From the NCBI GenBank assembly GCA_964427285.1, contig CAYRTS010000005.1, forward strand, positions 1-64,000: DNA of 64,000 nucleotides, given 5' to 3'. The DNA is from SPCO01 sp964427285. Its GTDB lineage: Bacteria; Chloroflexota; Limnocylindria; Limnocylindrales; CSP1-4. A program made the position numbers and the translations under genes. Of this stretch, positions 44,764 through 53,296 are shown piece by piece. The first letter of the stretch is position 1. Each line of letters opens with the position of its first letter. The notes beneath the pieces were generated by a model. That model did no database searches. It saw only the letters and a list, made by a program, of their open reading frames with translations, and was not told where the DNA came from.

Positions 44764-45647
44764 GAGCTCCCCCGCCGGCCGCGCACATCCGCGCCGAGCG
44801 GGCCGAGGACCCTGAGCAGGACCAGCCATTCCCCGACGGCGAGCGTCTGTGGACGCCGTTCGGGATGAATCCCCGCGGCCTCCAGGGCCGCCGACACACG
44901 CTCGGCATCGATCGGGAGCTGTCGTGACAGGACGTTATGGATCATCTTGCGTCGCTCACGGAACGCCGCCTGGACGAGGCGCCACAGCTGATCCTCGGCG
45001 GCCGCATCCAGGCGATCGTCGGCGTCGTACGGATCGATCACGATCACGGCGGATTCGACGGCGGGCTCCGGCTCGAAGGCCGCGGCCGGAACGTTGAACG
45101 CGATCCGGACCCGGGCGTGGTACTGCACGAAGACGGATAGGTAGCTCATCCTGCCGGGCGGGGCCGCGATCCGCTCGGCAACCTCGCGCTGGACCATCAG
45201 GACGGCCCGCCGCGGCCGTGGCGTGGCACCGAGGAGCGCGTGGAGGATCGGGCTCGTGATGTGATACGGCAGGTTGGCGACCACGTCATAGGGCGGCTGG
45301 ACGAGCCGCGCGAGATCCTGGTCGAGCGCGTCGCCTTCGATCAGGCGGAGATGGCCCCCCGCGACGGGCACCGCGAATCGGTCGCGCAGCAACGCCGCGA
45401 GGCCACGGTCCAGTTCCACCGCGGTGATCGTCGCGCCGGTGTCCAGCATCCCGCCGGTCAGCAGTCCGAGCCCCGGGCCGATCTCGAGGATTCGTCGAGT
45501 CGGCCCAGGATCCGCCTCCGCCAGGATGGCCTCGAGCACGTCCGGGTCGGCCAGGAAGTTCTGGGACAGGCCGTGGCGTGCACGCAGCCCGGCCGCGCGG
45601 AGCGTCGCCCGGACCGCCGCAGGATCAACGCGCGTGGCAGGCGCCAC
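44760..45647 (-). CDS. rsmA: 16S rRNA (adenine1518-N6/1519-N6)-dimethyltransferase
   Basis: 295 residues. The SAM-binding motif LEIGPGLGLLTGGMLDTGA and catalytic motif NLPYHITSPILHALL identify RsmA/KsgA, which dimethylates two adenines in the 3' end of 16S rRNA. HGLSQNFLADPDVLEAI is the usual N-terminus. GTG 45647 follows the tsaD stop with no gap. The C-terminal helical domain is full length. Confidence 0.96.
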   Translation of the reverse strand: MAPATRVDPAAVRATLRAAGLRARHGLSQNFLADPDVLEAILAEADPGPTRRILEIGPGLGLLTGGMLDTGATITAVELDRGLAALLRDRFAVPVAGGHLRLIEGDALDQDLARLVQPPYDVVANLPYHITSPILHALLGATPRPRRAVLMVQREVAERIAAPPGRMSYLSVFVQYHARVRIAFNVPAAAFEPEPAVESAVIVIDPYDADDRLDAAAEDQLWRLVQAAFRERRKMIHNVLSRQLPIDAERVSAALEAAGIHPERRPQTLAVGEWLVLLRVLGPLGADVRGRRGSS

Positions 45648-46733
45648 TCAGCGAGCAGCCAGCGGCAGCGACGGACGGGCATCCAGGTCCATTCCGGCGC
45701 GTTCCCCCGCTGCGAACCGCCGGGCACCGGCCGCCCCGATCATCGCCCCGTTGTCTGTGCACAAGGCGGGCCGCGGCACGAACAGCGGAACCCCCAGCGC
45801 CTCCGCCTCATTGGCCAGTCGGGCGCGCAGGGCGCCGTTGGCCGCCACACCCCCACCGAGCACGATGGATTTCGCGCCGACGGCCCGCGCGGCCCGGATC
45901 GTCTTGGTCGCGAGCACGTCGACGACGGCATCCTGGAACCCCCAGGCGAGTTCCGCGGTCACCGCGGCGGGCAACGCCGTCTCCGGTTCGCCGGTGAGGC
46001 CTGTTTCGGCACGCGCATCGGTCACGACCCGGCGGGCCGCCGTCTTGAGCCCGGAGAAACTGAAGTCGAACGAGCGACCGAGCCAGGCCCGCGGAAAGAC
46101 CCGATCGCGCGACGTCGCTTCATCGGCCGCCCGACCGATGGCCGGGCCACCGGGATAGCCCAGTCCCAGGAGCCGGCCCACCTTGTCGAATGCCTCGCCC
46201 GCGGCATCGTCCACGGTCGAACCCAGCAGGCGATACGTCAGGTGGTCCGCCATCTCGGTCAGGAAGGTATGCCCGCCGGACACGACCAGGGCCACCAGCG
46301 GGAAGATCGGATCGTCGCGCTCCGCCTCGCCGGGATCGCGAAGCCAGGCCGCGTAGACATGGCCTTCGAGGTGGTTGACCCCGATCAGGGGTAGGTCGTG
46401 CACCCATGCCAGGGCCTTGGCGAAGTTAATCCCGACCAGCAGCGAGCCTGCCAGACCAGGCCCCCGCGTGACCGCGACCGCGTCGATGGCGGACCACTCG
46501 ACGGCGGCATCGGCCAGCGCCTGGTCGAGGACCGGGACGATCCAGCGCAGGTGGGCACGGGCGGCGACTTCGGGAACAATCCCGCCGGTCGGCGCATGCA
46601 GCGCAACCTGCGACGCGACGACATTCGAGCGGATCGCCCGCCCGGCTTCGATCACGGCGATGCCGGTCTCGTCGCAGGACGACTCCACGGCCAGGATCAA
46701 CGACCCACTCACGCGCGTGTCATCGCGTGACAT
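45648..46733 (-). CDS. tsaD: tRNA N6-threonylcarbamoyladenosine transferase TsaD
   Basis: 361 residues, ASKHA fold. It transfers the threonylcarbamoyl group from TC-AMP to A37 of tRNAs that read ANN codons. VESSCDETGIAVIE begins the protein; metal-binding His residues lie in ARAHLRWIVPVL and NHLEGHVYAAW; VALVVSGGHTFL and GGGVAANGALRARL are family motifs. tsaE, tsaB and rimI lie directly upstream in the same operon; tsaC is not in the window. Confidence 0.96.
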   Translation of the reverse strand: MSRDDTRVSGSLILAVESSCDETGIAVIEAGRAIRSNVVASQVALHAPTGGIVPEVAARAHLRWIVPVLDQALADAAVEWSAIDAVAVTRGPGLAGSLLVGINFAKALAWVHDLPLIGVNHLEGHVYAAWLRDPGEAERDDPIFPLVALVVSGGHTFLTEMADHLTYRLLGSTVDDAAGEAFDKVGRLLGLGYPGGPAIGRAADEATSRDRVFPRAWLGRSFDFSFSGLKTAARRVVTDARAETGLTGEPETALPAAVTAELAWGFQDAVVDVLATKTIRAARAVGAKSIVLGGGVAANGALRARLANEAEALGVPLFVPRPALCTDNGAMIGAAGARRFAAGERAGMDLDARPSLPLAAR

Positions 46734-47322
46734 CCCGCAGTGGATCGCCCACTTGATCGCCCACTTGATCCGCCGCTCGCTCCGCCGAGGGCGACGGGTG
46801 CGGCGCCGCGTCGATCGCCGCGCGAAGCCGGACGATCCGCTGGCGCATCGGTGAGTCGGGCAGCGGATCGGTGGTCATGATCAGGGCGTCCTCGCCGTTG
46901 TCGTTGTAGTAGCGCGGCCGCAGCCCGACCGGCCGAAAGCCGAATTTCTCGTAGAGCCGCCGAGCTGGCAAGTTCGACAGGCGAACCTCGAGCGTCGCCT
47001 CGCGGGCGCCGGCGTCCAGCGCGATATCGAGCATGGCCAGGAGGAGCCGACCGCCGATCTGCTGGCGACGCCAGGCCGGGTGGACGGCGAACGTGATGAT
47101 GTGGGCCTCATCGACCATCAGCCACATGCCGCCATAGGCCACGATCTCATCACCGGCCCGCATCACCAGGTACTGGGCCAGCCGGTTCGTTGCGAGCTCG
47201 CTCCGGTACGCATCCGGCGGCCACGGGGAATCGAAGCTGGCGCGCTCGATGGCGGCGATCGCGTCGAGGTCGCCGGCCAGCATCGGCACGATCTGCAGCT
47301 TCAGCGGGGGTCGCGCGACCAT
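46720..47322 (-). CDS. rimI: RimI-type ribosomal protein S18 alanine N-acetyltransferase
   Basis: 200 residues. GNAT fold with the acetyl-CoA loop WRRQQIGGRLLLAMLD, a FDSPWPPDAYRSEL segment typical of RimI, and the end YYNDNGEDALIM. Family members acetylate the N-terminus of S18, or related targets, and are very often fused or adjacent to tsaB/tsaD, as here. The last 40 or so residues are a low-complexity extension containing a duplicated GDQV unit. It overlaps tsaB by 22 nt and tsaD by 14 nt. Confidence 0.9.
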   Translation of the reverse strand: MVARPPLKLQIVPMLAGDLDAIAAIERASFDSPWPPDAYRSELATNRLAQYLVMRAGDEIVAYGGMWLMVDEAHIITFAVHPAWRRQQIGGRLLLAMLDIALDAGAREATLEVRLSNLPARRLYEKFGFRPVGLRPRYYNDNGEDALIMTTDPLPDSPMRQRIVRLRAAIDAAPHPSPSAERAADQVGDQVGDPLRDVTR

Positions 47323-48017
47323 GCCACCTCCCCCGCCTGGCTGGTGATCCCGCGCGGGAGCGTCACATATTCCGGCACCAACCCGGCCAGGTCGTCCACA
47401 TCGTCGACCCGAAGGCGCGCGGCGCCCAACGACAGTAGCGCTGCCCCGAGCCGGCCGCGGGCCGCCTCGCCAAGCTCGATGGCGTCCTCCGGGGCCCGAC
47501 CGGCCAGGTCGACCGCGATCAAGTGCTCATCGGCGGCGAGCGCGGGCTCATCGCCACCGGCCAGCAATTTGGGGCGGCCGCCGCGACGGACCAGGATTCG
47601 GTCGGATGGTCCGGCGGGCAGGAGCAGCACGGGTCGTCCGTCGCCGTCGCTGTCGCCGTCGGGAGAGCTGGCCAGCAGCGCCTCGGCCGTGGAGATTCCG
47701 ACGATCGGCAGACCGAGTCCATGCGCCAGCCCCTTGGCGGTCGCCATCCCGACGCGCAGCCCGGTGAAGGCGCCGGGTCCGATGCCGACCACGATCGCGG
47801 TCAGCCTTGAACGCCGGACGTTCAGCTCGGCGAGGAACCGACTGGTCGTGGCCAGCAGCGTTTCGCCATGGCGGTAGCCGGCCTCCCAGCTGGCGATTCC
47901 CTCGACCTGCCCATCCGCTGACCCGATCGCCACGACGATCCGGGTCGTCGCGGTGTCCATCGCCAGGATCGCCCGCCGGCGGCCCTCGCGAGCCGAGCTG
48001 GTGCGCCCGCCCGTCAT
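47301..48017 (-). CDS. tsaB: t6A biosynthesis protein TsaB
   Basis: 238 residues, the non-catalytic ASKHA partner that binds TsaD. AILAMDTATTRIVVAIG, GYRHGETLLATTSRFL and VVGIGPGAFTGLRVGMATAKGLAHGL are the TsaB motifs. Overlaps tsaE by 4 nt (ATGA) and rimI by 22 nt. Confidence 0.95.
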   Translation of the reverse strand: MTGGRTSSAREGRRRAILAMDTATTRIVVAIGSADGQVEGIASWEAGYRHGETLLATTSRFLAELNVRRSRLTAIVVGIGPGAFTGLRVGMATAKGLAHGLGLPIVGISTAEALLASSPDGDSDGDGRPVLLLPAGPSDRILVRRGGRPKLLAGGDEPALAADEHLIAVDLAGRAPEDAIELGEAARGRLGAALLSLGAARLRVDDVDDLAGLVPEYVTLPRGITSQAGEVAWSRDPR

Positions 48018-48514
48018 GGGATCGCGTCCAGGTAGCGTCGGAGTGCCGGCGTACCCGCGCGGACCGTGATGACCCGTCGCTCGTCAGCGGCGCCGTCGAT
48101 CCGGACGTCGAGGCGATTGACGGGCAACGCCGCACGCATCCTGTCTGGCCACTCCACGACCGTGACCCCGACGCTCTGCCGATCATCGATCAGGCCGCCG
48201 GCCAGGGCATCGGTCGCCTCGGCGAGCCGGTACAGATCGAGGTGGAAGAGCGGCAGGCGACCGACATACTCGGCCATCAGGATGTAGCTCGGTGACACGA
48301 TCGTGTCGGTCACGCCAAGTCCGGCCCCAAAGGCCTTGGCCAGGTGCGTCTTGCCCGCGCCCAGGTCGCCCCACAGGCAGATCAGGTCACCCGGCTGGGC
48401 CGCAGCCGCCAGCGCCAGGCCGAGCGCAGCAGTGGCCGCCGGATCGACAGCCTCGATGCGACGCTCGGGGACCGTGCCCGCTGCCTTCAATTCAAGCGAA
48501 CCGTTCGAGGTCAC
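48014..48514 (-). CDS. tsaE: t6A biosynthesis ATPase TsaE
   Basis: About 166 residues. P-loop GDLGAGKTHLAKAFG, then SPSYILMAEY and LFHLDLYRL are the TsaE signature; it hydrolyses ATP to reset the TsaBD complex. The start is uncertain: GTG 48514 overlaps the upstream gene by 23 nt, while TTG 48490 lies just after that stop. The open frame continues to 48799 but that part is antisense-like sequence inside the upstream gene. Confidence 0.93.
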   Translation of the reverse strand: MTSNGSLELKAAGTVPERRIEAVDPAATAALGLALAAAAQPGDLICLWGDLGAGKTHLAKAFGAGLGVTDTIVSPSYILMAEYVGRLPLFHLDLYRLAEATDALAGGLIDDRQSVGVTVVEWPDRMRAALPVNRLDVRIDGAADERRVITVRAGTPALRRYLDAIP

Positions 48515-49484
48515 CGAGTGGAACGGCGACCACGCTTCCATCGGCCAACCGGACGAGACACGCCTCGAGGTCCGTGCCTCCGCCAAATCGACGCGGCCCG
48601 ATGGCCTCGACAAACCGGCCCTCGCGACCGGCGTGTACACCTGCTCGAACACGGACGAGATCGACCGGCGGCGTGGGGACGATGAGCCCGGGGACGTCGA
48701 AGACCAGCATCGGCGGATCCGCGACGATCGCGACCTCGTGCCCGGACAGGGCGCCGAGCAGGGCCAGCACGGCTCCGGCCAGGGGCCGCCGGACGGCACC
48801 GTCGAGGACCAGAACAGCGAACGATGGCAGGCGATGGAGGGCGGAGCGCTGACGAGCCTCCGAGGCTAGGAAATCACGCCGTTCCTTGCTCGACAGGGCG
48901 TTGACGACGACACCGCGCACGCCCATCGCCCGGGCCCGGGTCAGCGTCTCAGCATCCACCCTCGATCCAACCACCAGGATCGTCCCGGCGGCGTTGACGT
49001 CGAGGCCACCGGCGCGCAACTCCCGTTCCGTGCCTCCGCGCAGCCGGCCGCGGGTTGGCCCGCCGAGCGCCACGATCCCGGGCAGGCCCCGGCCAGCCGC
49101 CCGCACCGTAATCGAGGAGCCCGCGCGCACGTCGCGCACAATCCCGGCGCACGGCGTTTCCAGCGGGTCACTGAGCGCTCCTCCGGCCACCCGCCAGCGA
49201 CCCCGCCAGGCAAACAGGAACTCGCCACCTTCAAACCGTCCGTCACGTCGATTGGCCAGTCCCGGCCAGCGCCCGCCGGGCTCGGGATCGAGCCGGTTGG
49301 AAACGTTGATCTCCTCAAGACCGGGGTCGCGCAGCCGCTCGGCGATCGGCGCCCCCACGACCACCGTTTCGCCCGCTGCGACCAGCGCATGATCCCCCGG
49401 CGTGAGGCGAAACCTGACGTCGACGGGCTCCACGATCAGCGATCGCGCGGGCACAAGTCCGACGTTGGAGGCGGCACTCGTCAT
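48492..49484 (-). CDS. conserved protein of unknown function, partner of the MutL-like gene
   Basis: 330 residues from ATG 49484, which overlaps the stop of the MutL-like gene (TGATG). The first two thirds are strand-rich with many Gly turns (VEPVDVRFRLTPGDHALVA, ALGGPTRGRLRGG). A later stretch GTILVVGSRVDAETLTRARAMGVRGVVVNALSSKERRDFL reads like an alpha/beta nucleotide- or cofactor-type fold. The end (VRLADGSVVAVPLGDLERFA) again looks like a small barrel. I do not recognise the family. Tight coupling to the MutL-like gene suggests a shared function. Confidence 0.75.
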   Translation of the reverse strand: MTSAASNVGLVPARSLIVEPVDVRFRLTPGDHALVAAGETVVVGAPIAERLRDPGLEEINVSNRLDPEPGGRWPGLANRRDGRFEGGEFLFAWRGRWRVAGGALSDPLETPCAGIVRDVRAGSSITVRAAGRGLPGIVALGGPTRGRLRGGTERELRAGGLDVNAAGTILVVGSRVDAETLTRARAMGVRGVVVNALSSKERRDFLASEARQRSALHRLPSFAVLVLDGAVRRPLAGAVLALLGALSGHEVAIVADPPMLVFDVPGLIVPTPPVDLVRVRAGVHAGREGRFVEAIGPRRFGGGTDLEACLVRLADGSVVAVPLGDLERFA

Positions 49485-51118
49485 CAAGCGGCCCCCACAC
49501 GGACCGCAGTTCCCCACGTCTCGAGGAGATCGTGGCGCAGGTCAGCCCGATCCGGGAGCTTGAGTGGCACGCCGCGCAGGTCCACGACCAGGCCGACCAG
49601 GCCGCCGGTGACGTCAATCGCGAAATGTCGACCGCGACCGCCCAGCCGAACCGCGTCATGAAACCGGAATTCCGCAACTGAGGACGCGCCGGGGGCCAGC
49701 CAGATCGACGCGAGGCCCCCCGGCTCCAGGTTGACCAGGTCCACCTTGCCGTCGCGGGCGCGGTCACCTTCGTCGCCAGTGTGGTTGCCGTGGAGCACGA
49801 GCGTGCCCGGGTTTCGGTCTTGACGCTGTCCGGCGGGCATGACCACCGTCCCGAGCGGCAGCAGCACGTCGTCGAGGAGGTCGGCCACGATCGCGCGGCG
49901 CTCCCGCAGGTCCGCGATGGATCCAAGTGGAGCGAGCAGCCGAGCATGGTCCATTCCTATCTGGACCACCCCGTGGCGTCGCAGCACGTCGATGATGGCC
50001 AACAAGGCCGAAGCCGGCGATGCCCCCGACCAGACGCCACCGGTCGCGATCAGCAGATCGGCAGCGGGTCGCTCGATCCATTCCGGCGTTGCCTGGTCGA
50101 GGAGGCTCAGAGCCGAGCGCACGGCCGCCAACCGCAGCCGAACCCCGTCGCCGGCAGCATCCGCCCACGGCGCGATCCTGAGCTCACGAAGTCGATCGCG
50201 CAGTCGGTGTCGGTCGGTCGTCCCGGGGGACCAATCGGCCACACGATCGACGACCTCGTCATCGGGTTCGGCCGGAGCCAGCCCGGCGGTCGGCACGACT
50301 GCCAGATCCATCCCGGTCGCGACGGACGAATCGGTCGGCCAGGCCGCCGCCCGGGTCGCCCCGTCGAAGCCGATGTCGACGATGTCAATGCGCCGATCGA
50401 GGAGGTCGGACAGCGCGTTCGCAGCTCCGCCGAGCGTGCGGCGCGCGTCGTCACGAGGCAGGGCGAGATCGGTGAGTACCTCGCGCAGAGCGCCGCCCCG
50501 CGGGCCGCCTGACGCCGCCGATGCGAGCAGCAGCGGCGCCGGCCGACGACCTGACTCACCGAAGGCACCCAGCTGGATCGCCATGCCGCCTGCCAGAACA
50601 ACCGGTATGTCCGGTCGGCGTGCCGCCGCGGCGGCCACCAGCGCACCGAGTTCACCCAGCGCGCGCCGCTCGTCCGCCGCGGGCGGCTCGCCCGCACCGG
50701 CGAGGATCCCGTCCACGCCGGGGTCCAGCAGGATCGTGGACATTTGCAATGGATCGACGGCTTCGGCACTGGCAGCCGAGGTTCGCCAGCCGCTGCGGGC
50801 GGCGGCTGCGACGAGTGGAGCGAGCGCTCGTTCTGATCCGGCGATCACCGCCAGACGCGGGGCCGGGTGACTCGTGACTTCGACCTTCGGGATTTCGTCC
50901 GGGGGCGTGCGATCGAGACCCAGTGCAACCGCGATGGATGGGTCCGCTGCGATAACCCGCTCAACGAGGAGCGCGACGAGGGCGGCCGGGTCACTGCCGA
51001 TCGGCAGGCAGAGGGAGCCGATCAGCCGCCAGCGGCTCCCGACTCGGCCCACCAGGGCGGTCGCGATCGTGGCGGCACCGGTGTCCTGGGTGAAGAACGC
51101 TCTGGGCGCGGTTGTCAC
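49484..51118 (-). CDS. MutL-like (glutamate mutase L-type) ASKHA-fold protein
   Basis: 544 residues. The N-terminus FFTQDTGAATIATALVGRV and the middle segment VDIGFDGATRAAAW carry the Asp-x-Gly...Thr loops of actin-like/hydantoinase ATPases. LLIATGGVWSGASPASALLAIIDVL and VVQIGMDHARLLAPLGSI match the C-terminal part of glutamate mutase MutL proteins. No glutamate mutase subunits (mutE/mutS) are nearby. MutL's role is unclear even in known systems, perhaps reactivation. GTG 51118 has TACGAT 6 nt upstream, so it may begin its own leaderless transcript. Confidence 0.78.
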   Translation of the reverse strand: MTTAPRAFFTQDTGAATIATALVGRVGSRWRLIGSLCLPIGSDPAALVALLVERVIAADPSIAVALGLDRTPPDEIPKVEVTSHPAPRLAVIAGSERALAPLVAAAARSGWRTSAASAEAVDPLQMSTILLDPGVDGILAGAGEPPAADERRALGELGALVAAAAARRPDIPVVLAGGMAIQLGAFGESGRRPAPLLLASAASGGPRGGALREVLTDLALPRDDARRTLGGAANALSDLLDRRIDIVDIGFDGATRAAAWPTDSSVATGMDLAVVPTAGLAPAEPDDEVVDRVADWSPGTTDRHRLRDRLRELRIAPWADAAGDGVRLRLAAVRSALSLLDQATPEWIERPAADLLIATGGVWSGASPASALLAIIDVLRRHGVVQIGMDHARLLAPLGSIADLRERRAIVADLLDDVLLPLGTVVMPAGQRQDRNPGTLVLHGNHTGDEGDRARDGKVDLVNLEPGGLASIWLAPGASSVAEFRFHDAVRLGGRGRHFAIDVTGGLVGLVVDLRGVPLKLPDRADLRHDLLETWGTAVRVGAA

Positions 51119-51124
51119 GCCCCC

Positions 51125-51130
51125 ATCGTA
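51125..51130 (-). promoter_or_regulatory. -10 box before the MutL-like gene
   Basis: TACGAT on the minus strand ends 6 nt before GTG 51118, and no Shine-Dalgarno is present. It would give an internal leaderless promoter for the mutL-like to ridA group. Confidence 0.4.
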
Positions 51131-51205
51131 GCGGTGGTTTCGCCAGTGGGGCGCGCGGTCCACGCATCCGCGGGTCCTGCGCGCCACGGGCTCGTGGCCC
51201 GAACG

Positions 51206-51502
51206 TCAGGCGTCCCAGCTGACCTCGTCGTCGGTCTGCTCCTCGAGGCGGGCGATCAGCAGCTCGATGCCGGTGTCGTCGGCCAGGATCTCGCTGACCG
51301 AGCTGAGTTCGCCGCCGAACATGCTGCGCAACATGGGATCGAAGAGCAGCATCGCGTTGGCGCCGAGGGCGCGATACGGGCGGCTCGCCTCCAGGAAGTG
51401 GACCGCAGGTCCGCTCATCCCCCGCAGTTCGATCTCGCGGGCGACCTGCTCGACCAGCTCGTCGCGCTGCTCTTCGCTCGGTTCGTACGGGCCTCTGTTC
51501 AT
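51206..51502 (-). CDS. small conserved acidic protein, unknown function
   Basis: 98 residues, no TM. A charged helix (EEQRDELVEQVAREIELRG) is followed by FLEASRPYRALGANAMLLFDPMLRSMFGGE, which is the most motif-like part, and an acidic end. The start overlaps the macro-domain gene stop by 4 nt (ATGA). No family recognised; the size and coupling suggest an accessory subunit. Confidence 0.75.
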   Translation of the reverse strand: MNRGPYEPSEEQRDELVEQVAREIELRGMSGPAVHFLEASRPYRALGANAMLLFDPMLRSMFGGELSSVSEILADDTGIELLIARLEEQTDDEVSWDA

Positions 51503-52029
51503 GAACCCAGCCCGCGCGGGACGGCGCTGACCGCCTGGAGCGCCCGACTGAAGGCGGCATACGTTGTGGCACCGCGCAGGGCGAAGACCACGTGCGCGAC
51601 GGTCGGACTGTTGGCCAACTCGTCGCGGACGGTCGTCACCGTGATCCGGGCGCCCTCATCGAGTTCGAAGCCGCCAACGCCGGAGCCGAGCGCGGGGAAC
51701 GCGATGCTGGTCGCCTTGATCTCGCGGGCTCTCGCCATCGCACTGCGAACCGCCGCTTCCAGCGTGGCTGCCGTGGTCCGTCGGTCGCGATCGAGGGTGA
51801 CCGCGTGGATGACAGCCTGCACGGCGAGCGTCCCGGCGGGCGTGATCACCGCGCCGCCGGGCTCGACGGGCCCCTGGCGGATCGCGGCGAATTCAATCGA
51901 GTCGCCGCCGGCTCGCTTGATTGCACCGGCGACCCCGGTCGACATCCAGAGCGACCCATTGGCGGGCGCGACGATCGCGTCAATCTCAAGCTCGCAGATA
52001 TCGCCATTCCAGATCTCGATCCGCGCCAC
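51499..52029 (-). CDS. macro-domain (ADP-ribose-binding) protein
   Basis: 176 residues, a single macro domain. IEIWNGDICELEIDAIVAPANGSLWMSTGVAGAIKRAGG contains the usual NGD and PAN segments and a glycine-rich phosphate loop (STGVAGAI); ATSIAFPALGSGVGGF is the second loop. Such proteins bind or hydrolyse ADP-ribose derivatives. The Asn of typical NAAN is replaced in VAPANGSLW, so activity is uncertain. GTG 52029 follows the alr stop with no gap. Confidence 0.9.
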   Translation of the reverse strand: MARIEIWNGDICELEIDAIVAPANGSLWMSTGVAGAIKRAGGDSIEFAAIRQGPVEPGGAVITPAGTLAVQAVIHAVTLDRDRRTTAATLEAAVRSAMARAREIKATSIAFPALGSGVGGFELDEGARITVTTVRDELANSPTVAHVVFALRGATTYAAFSRALQAVSAVPRGLGS

Positions 52030-53253
52030 CTAGATGCTCCGCTGGCTGAGAACTCGCAGACCGACCGGTCCGGCCGCGGCATGGTACACCCGGGGTAACC
52101 GGCGAGCCATCCCGGTCATGACCTCCCACTGGTTTGTGGTGCGCTCGCGCGCCAGGTCAGCAACGGTGATCCGCTCAGCTCCACCGGTCCCGATGAGCAC
52201 GAACTCGTCGTTGCAGCTCACCGGCGGCCCAGGTACGGCACTGACATCGGCCATCACCGCATCCATCGCCACGTTGCCCACGAGCGGTACGCGCGTCCCC
52301 CGGACCAGGGCCGCCGCCCGGTTGGACAGGTGACGGGACCAGCCATCGCCATAGCCGATCGGCAGCGTGGCGATCCGGCTGGGGCCGGTCGTGGTGAACG
52401 TTGGCCCGTAACTGATCCCCCAGCCCCCGGGCAGGTCCTCGACTCGGACGGGCCGAGCGTAGAGCGCCATGACCGGACGAAGCGCAGCGCTGACGCCGGT
52501 CAGCATTTCCACGCCGCCCAGTTCATCGGGCACCAACCCGTAGATGGCGAGCCCGGGACGAACCCCGTCATAGGTTCCGGCTCCGCCGGAGATCAGTGCC
52601 GCGCTGGCCACCACGTGACGAGCCGGCAGTGCCAGCCCGGCAACCGTCAGGCTCGCCACGACCGCCTCGTATCGAGCGACCTGGAGGGCGGTCAACGCCG
52701 CGTCCTCGACCGCCTGGAGGTGGGTCCACAGCCCGGCCAGGGCCAGACCGGGCGTCCCCACGATCAACTGGGCCGCGGCAACCACCCGCGCGCCGGCGAG
52801 TCCGCCCCGACCAAGGCCCGTCTCAACCTCGAGTTCCACTTCGAGCGGCTTCGCCGGCTCAATCGCGGCGGCGGCGCCCGTGAGTTCCGCCAGCAGGTCG
52901 GCATCCCCAACGGTAACCGCGATCTGCCGGCGCGCTGCCTCGCCGATCCATGCCACCGGAACCGGATAGAGGACCAGGATCGGCGCGGCGATGCCGGCGT
53001 CGCGCAACTCGACCGCCTCATCGAATGCAGCCACGCAGAAGCCATCGACGCCCGCCGCCTCGAGCGCCCGAGCCACCGGGACCGCCCCATGCCCGTAGGC
53101 GTCGGCCTTCACGACGGGTCGCACCCGGACACCCGGACCGGCTGCCTCCCTGAGCACGACCAGGTTGCTCTGAACGGCGTCCAGGTCGATCTCGAGCCAC
53201 GCCGTGCGGGGCAGCGCCGGGAGCCCCGCCGCTGCCAGGCGCTCCTCGATCAT
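52030..53253 (-). CDS. alr: alanine racemase
   Basis: About 407 residues. The PLP Lys lies in VRPVVKADAYGHGAVPVARAL and the catalytic Tyr partner region is GISYGPTFTTTGPSRIATLPIGYGDGW; GNVAMDAVMADVS is the C-terminal motif. It makes D-alanine for peptidoglycan. ATG 53253 leaves 43 bp after the nnrD stop; GTG 53292 or 53283 would give a slightly longer N-terminus. nnrD is often next to or fused near alr in bacteria. Confidence 0.95.
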   Translation of the reverse strand: MIEERLAAAGLPALPRTAWLEIDLDAVQSNLVVLREAAGPGVRVRPVVKADAYGHGAVPVARALEAAGVDGFCVAAFDEAVELRDAGIAAPILVLYPVPVAWIGEAARRQIAVTVGDADLLAELTGAAAAIEPAKPLEVELEVETGLGRGGLAGARVVAAAQLIVGTPGLALAGLWTHLQAVEDAALTALQVARYEAVVASLTVAGLALPARHVVASAALISGGAGTYDGVRPGLAIYGLVPDELGGVEMLTGVSAALRPVMALYARPVRVEDLPGGWGISYGPTFTTTGPSRIATLPIGYGDGWSRHLSNRAAALVRGTRVPLVGNVAMDAVMADVSAVPGPPVSCNDEFVLIGTGGAERITVADLARERTTNQWEVMTGMARRLPRVYHAAAGPVGLRVLSQRSI

Positions 53254-53296
53254 GGATCGCCGCCAGACGGGGGTCGCGGGCACGATGCTCACCCGG

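Noticed and set aside
48515..48799. Long N-terminal extension of TsaE
   Set aside because: It lies inside the upstream unknown gene in another frame and has Arg/Ser-rich shadow composition; TsaE homology begins after 48514.
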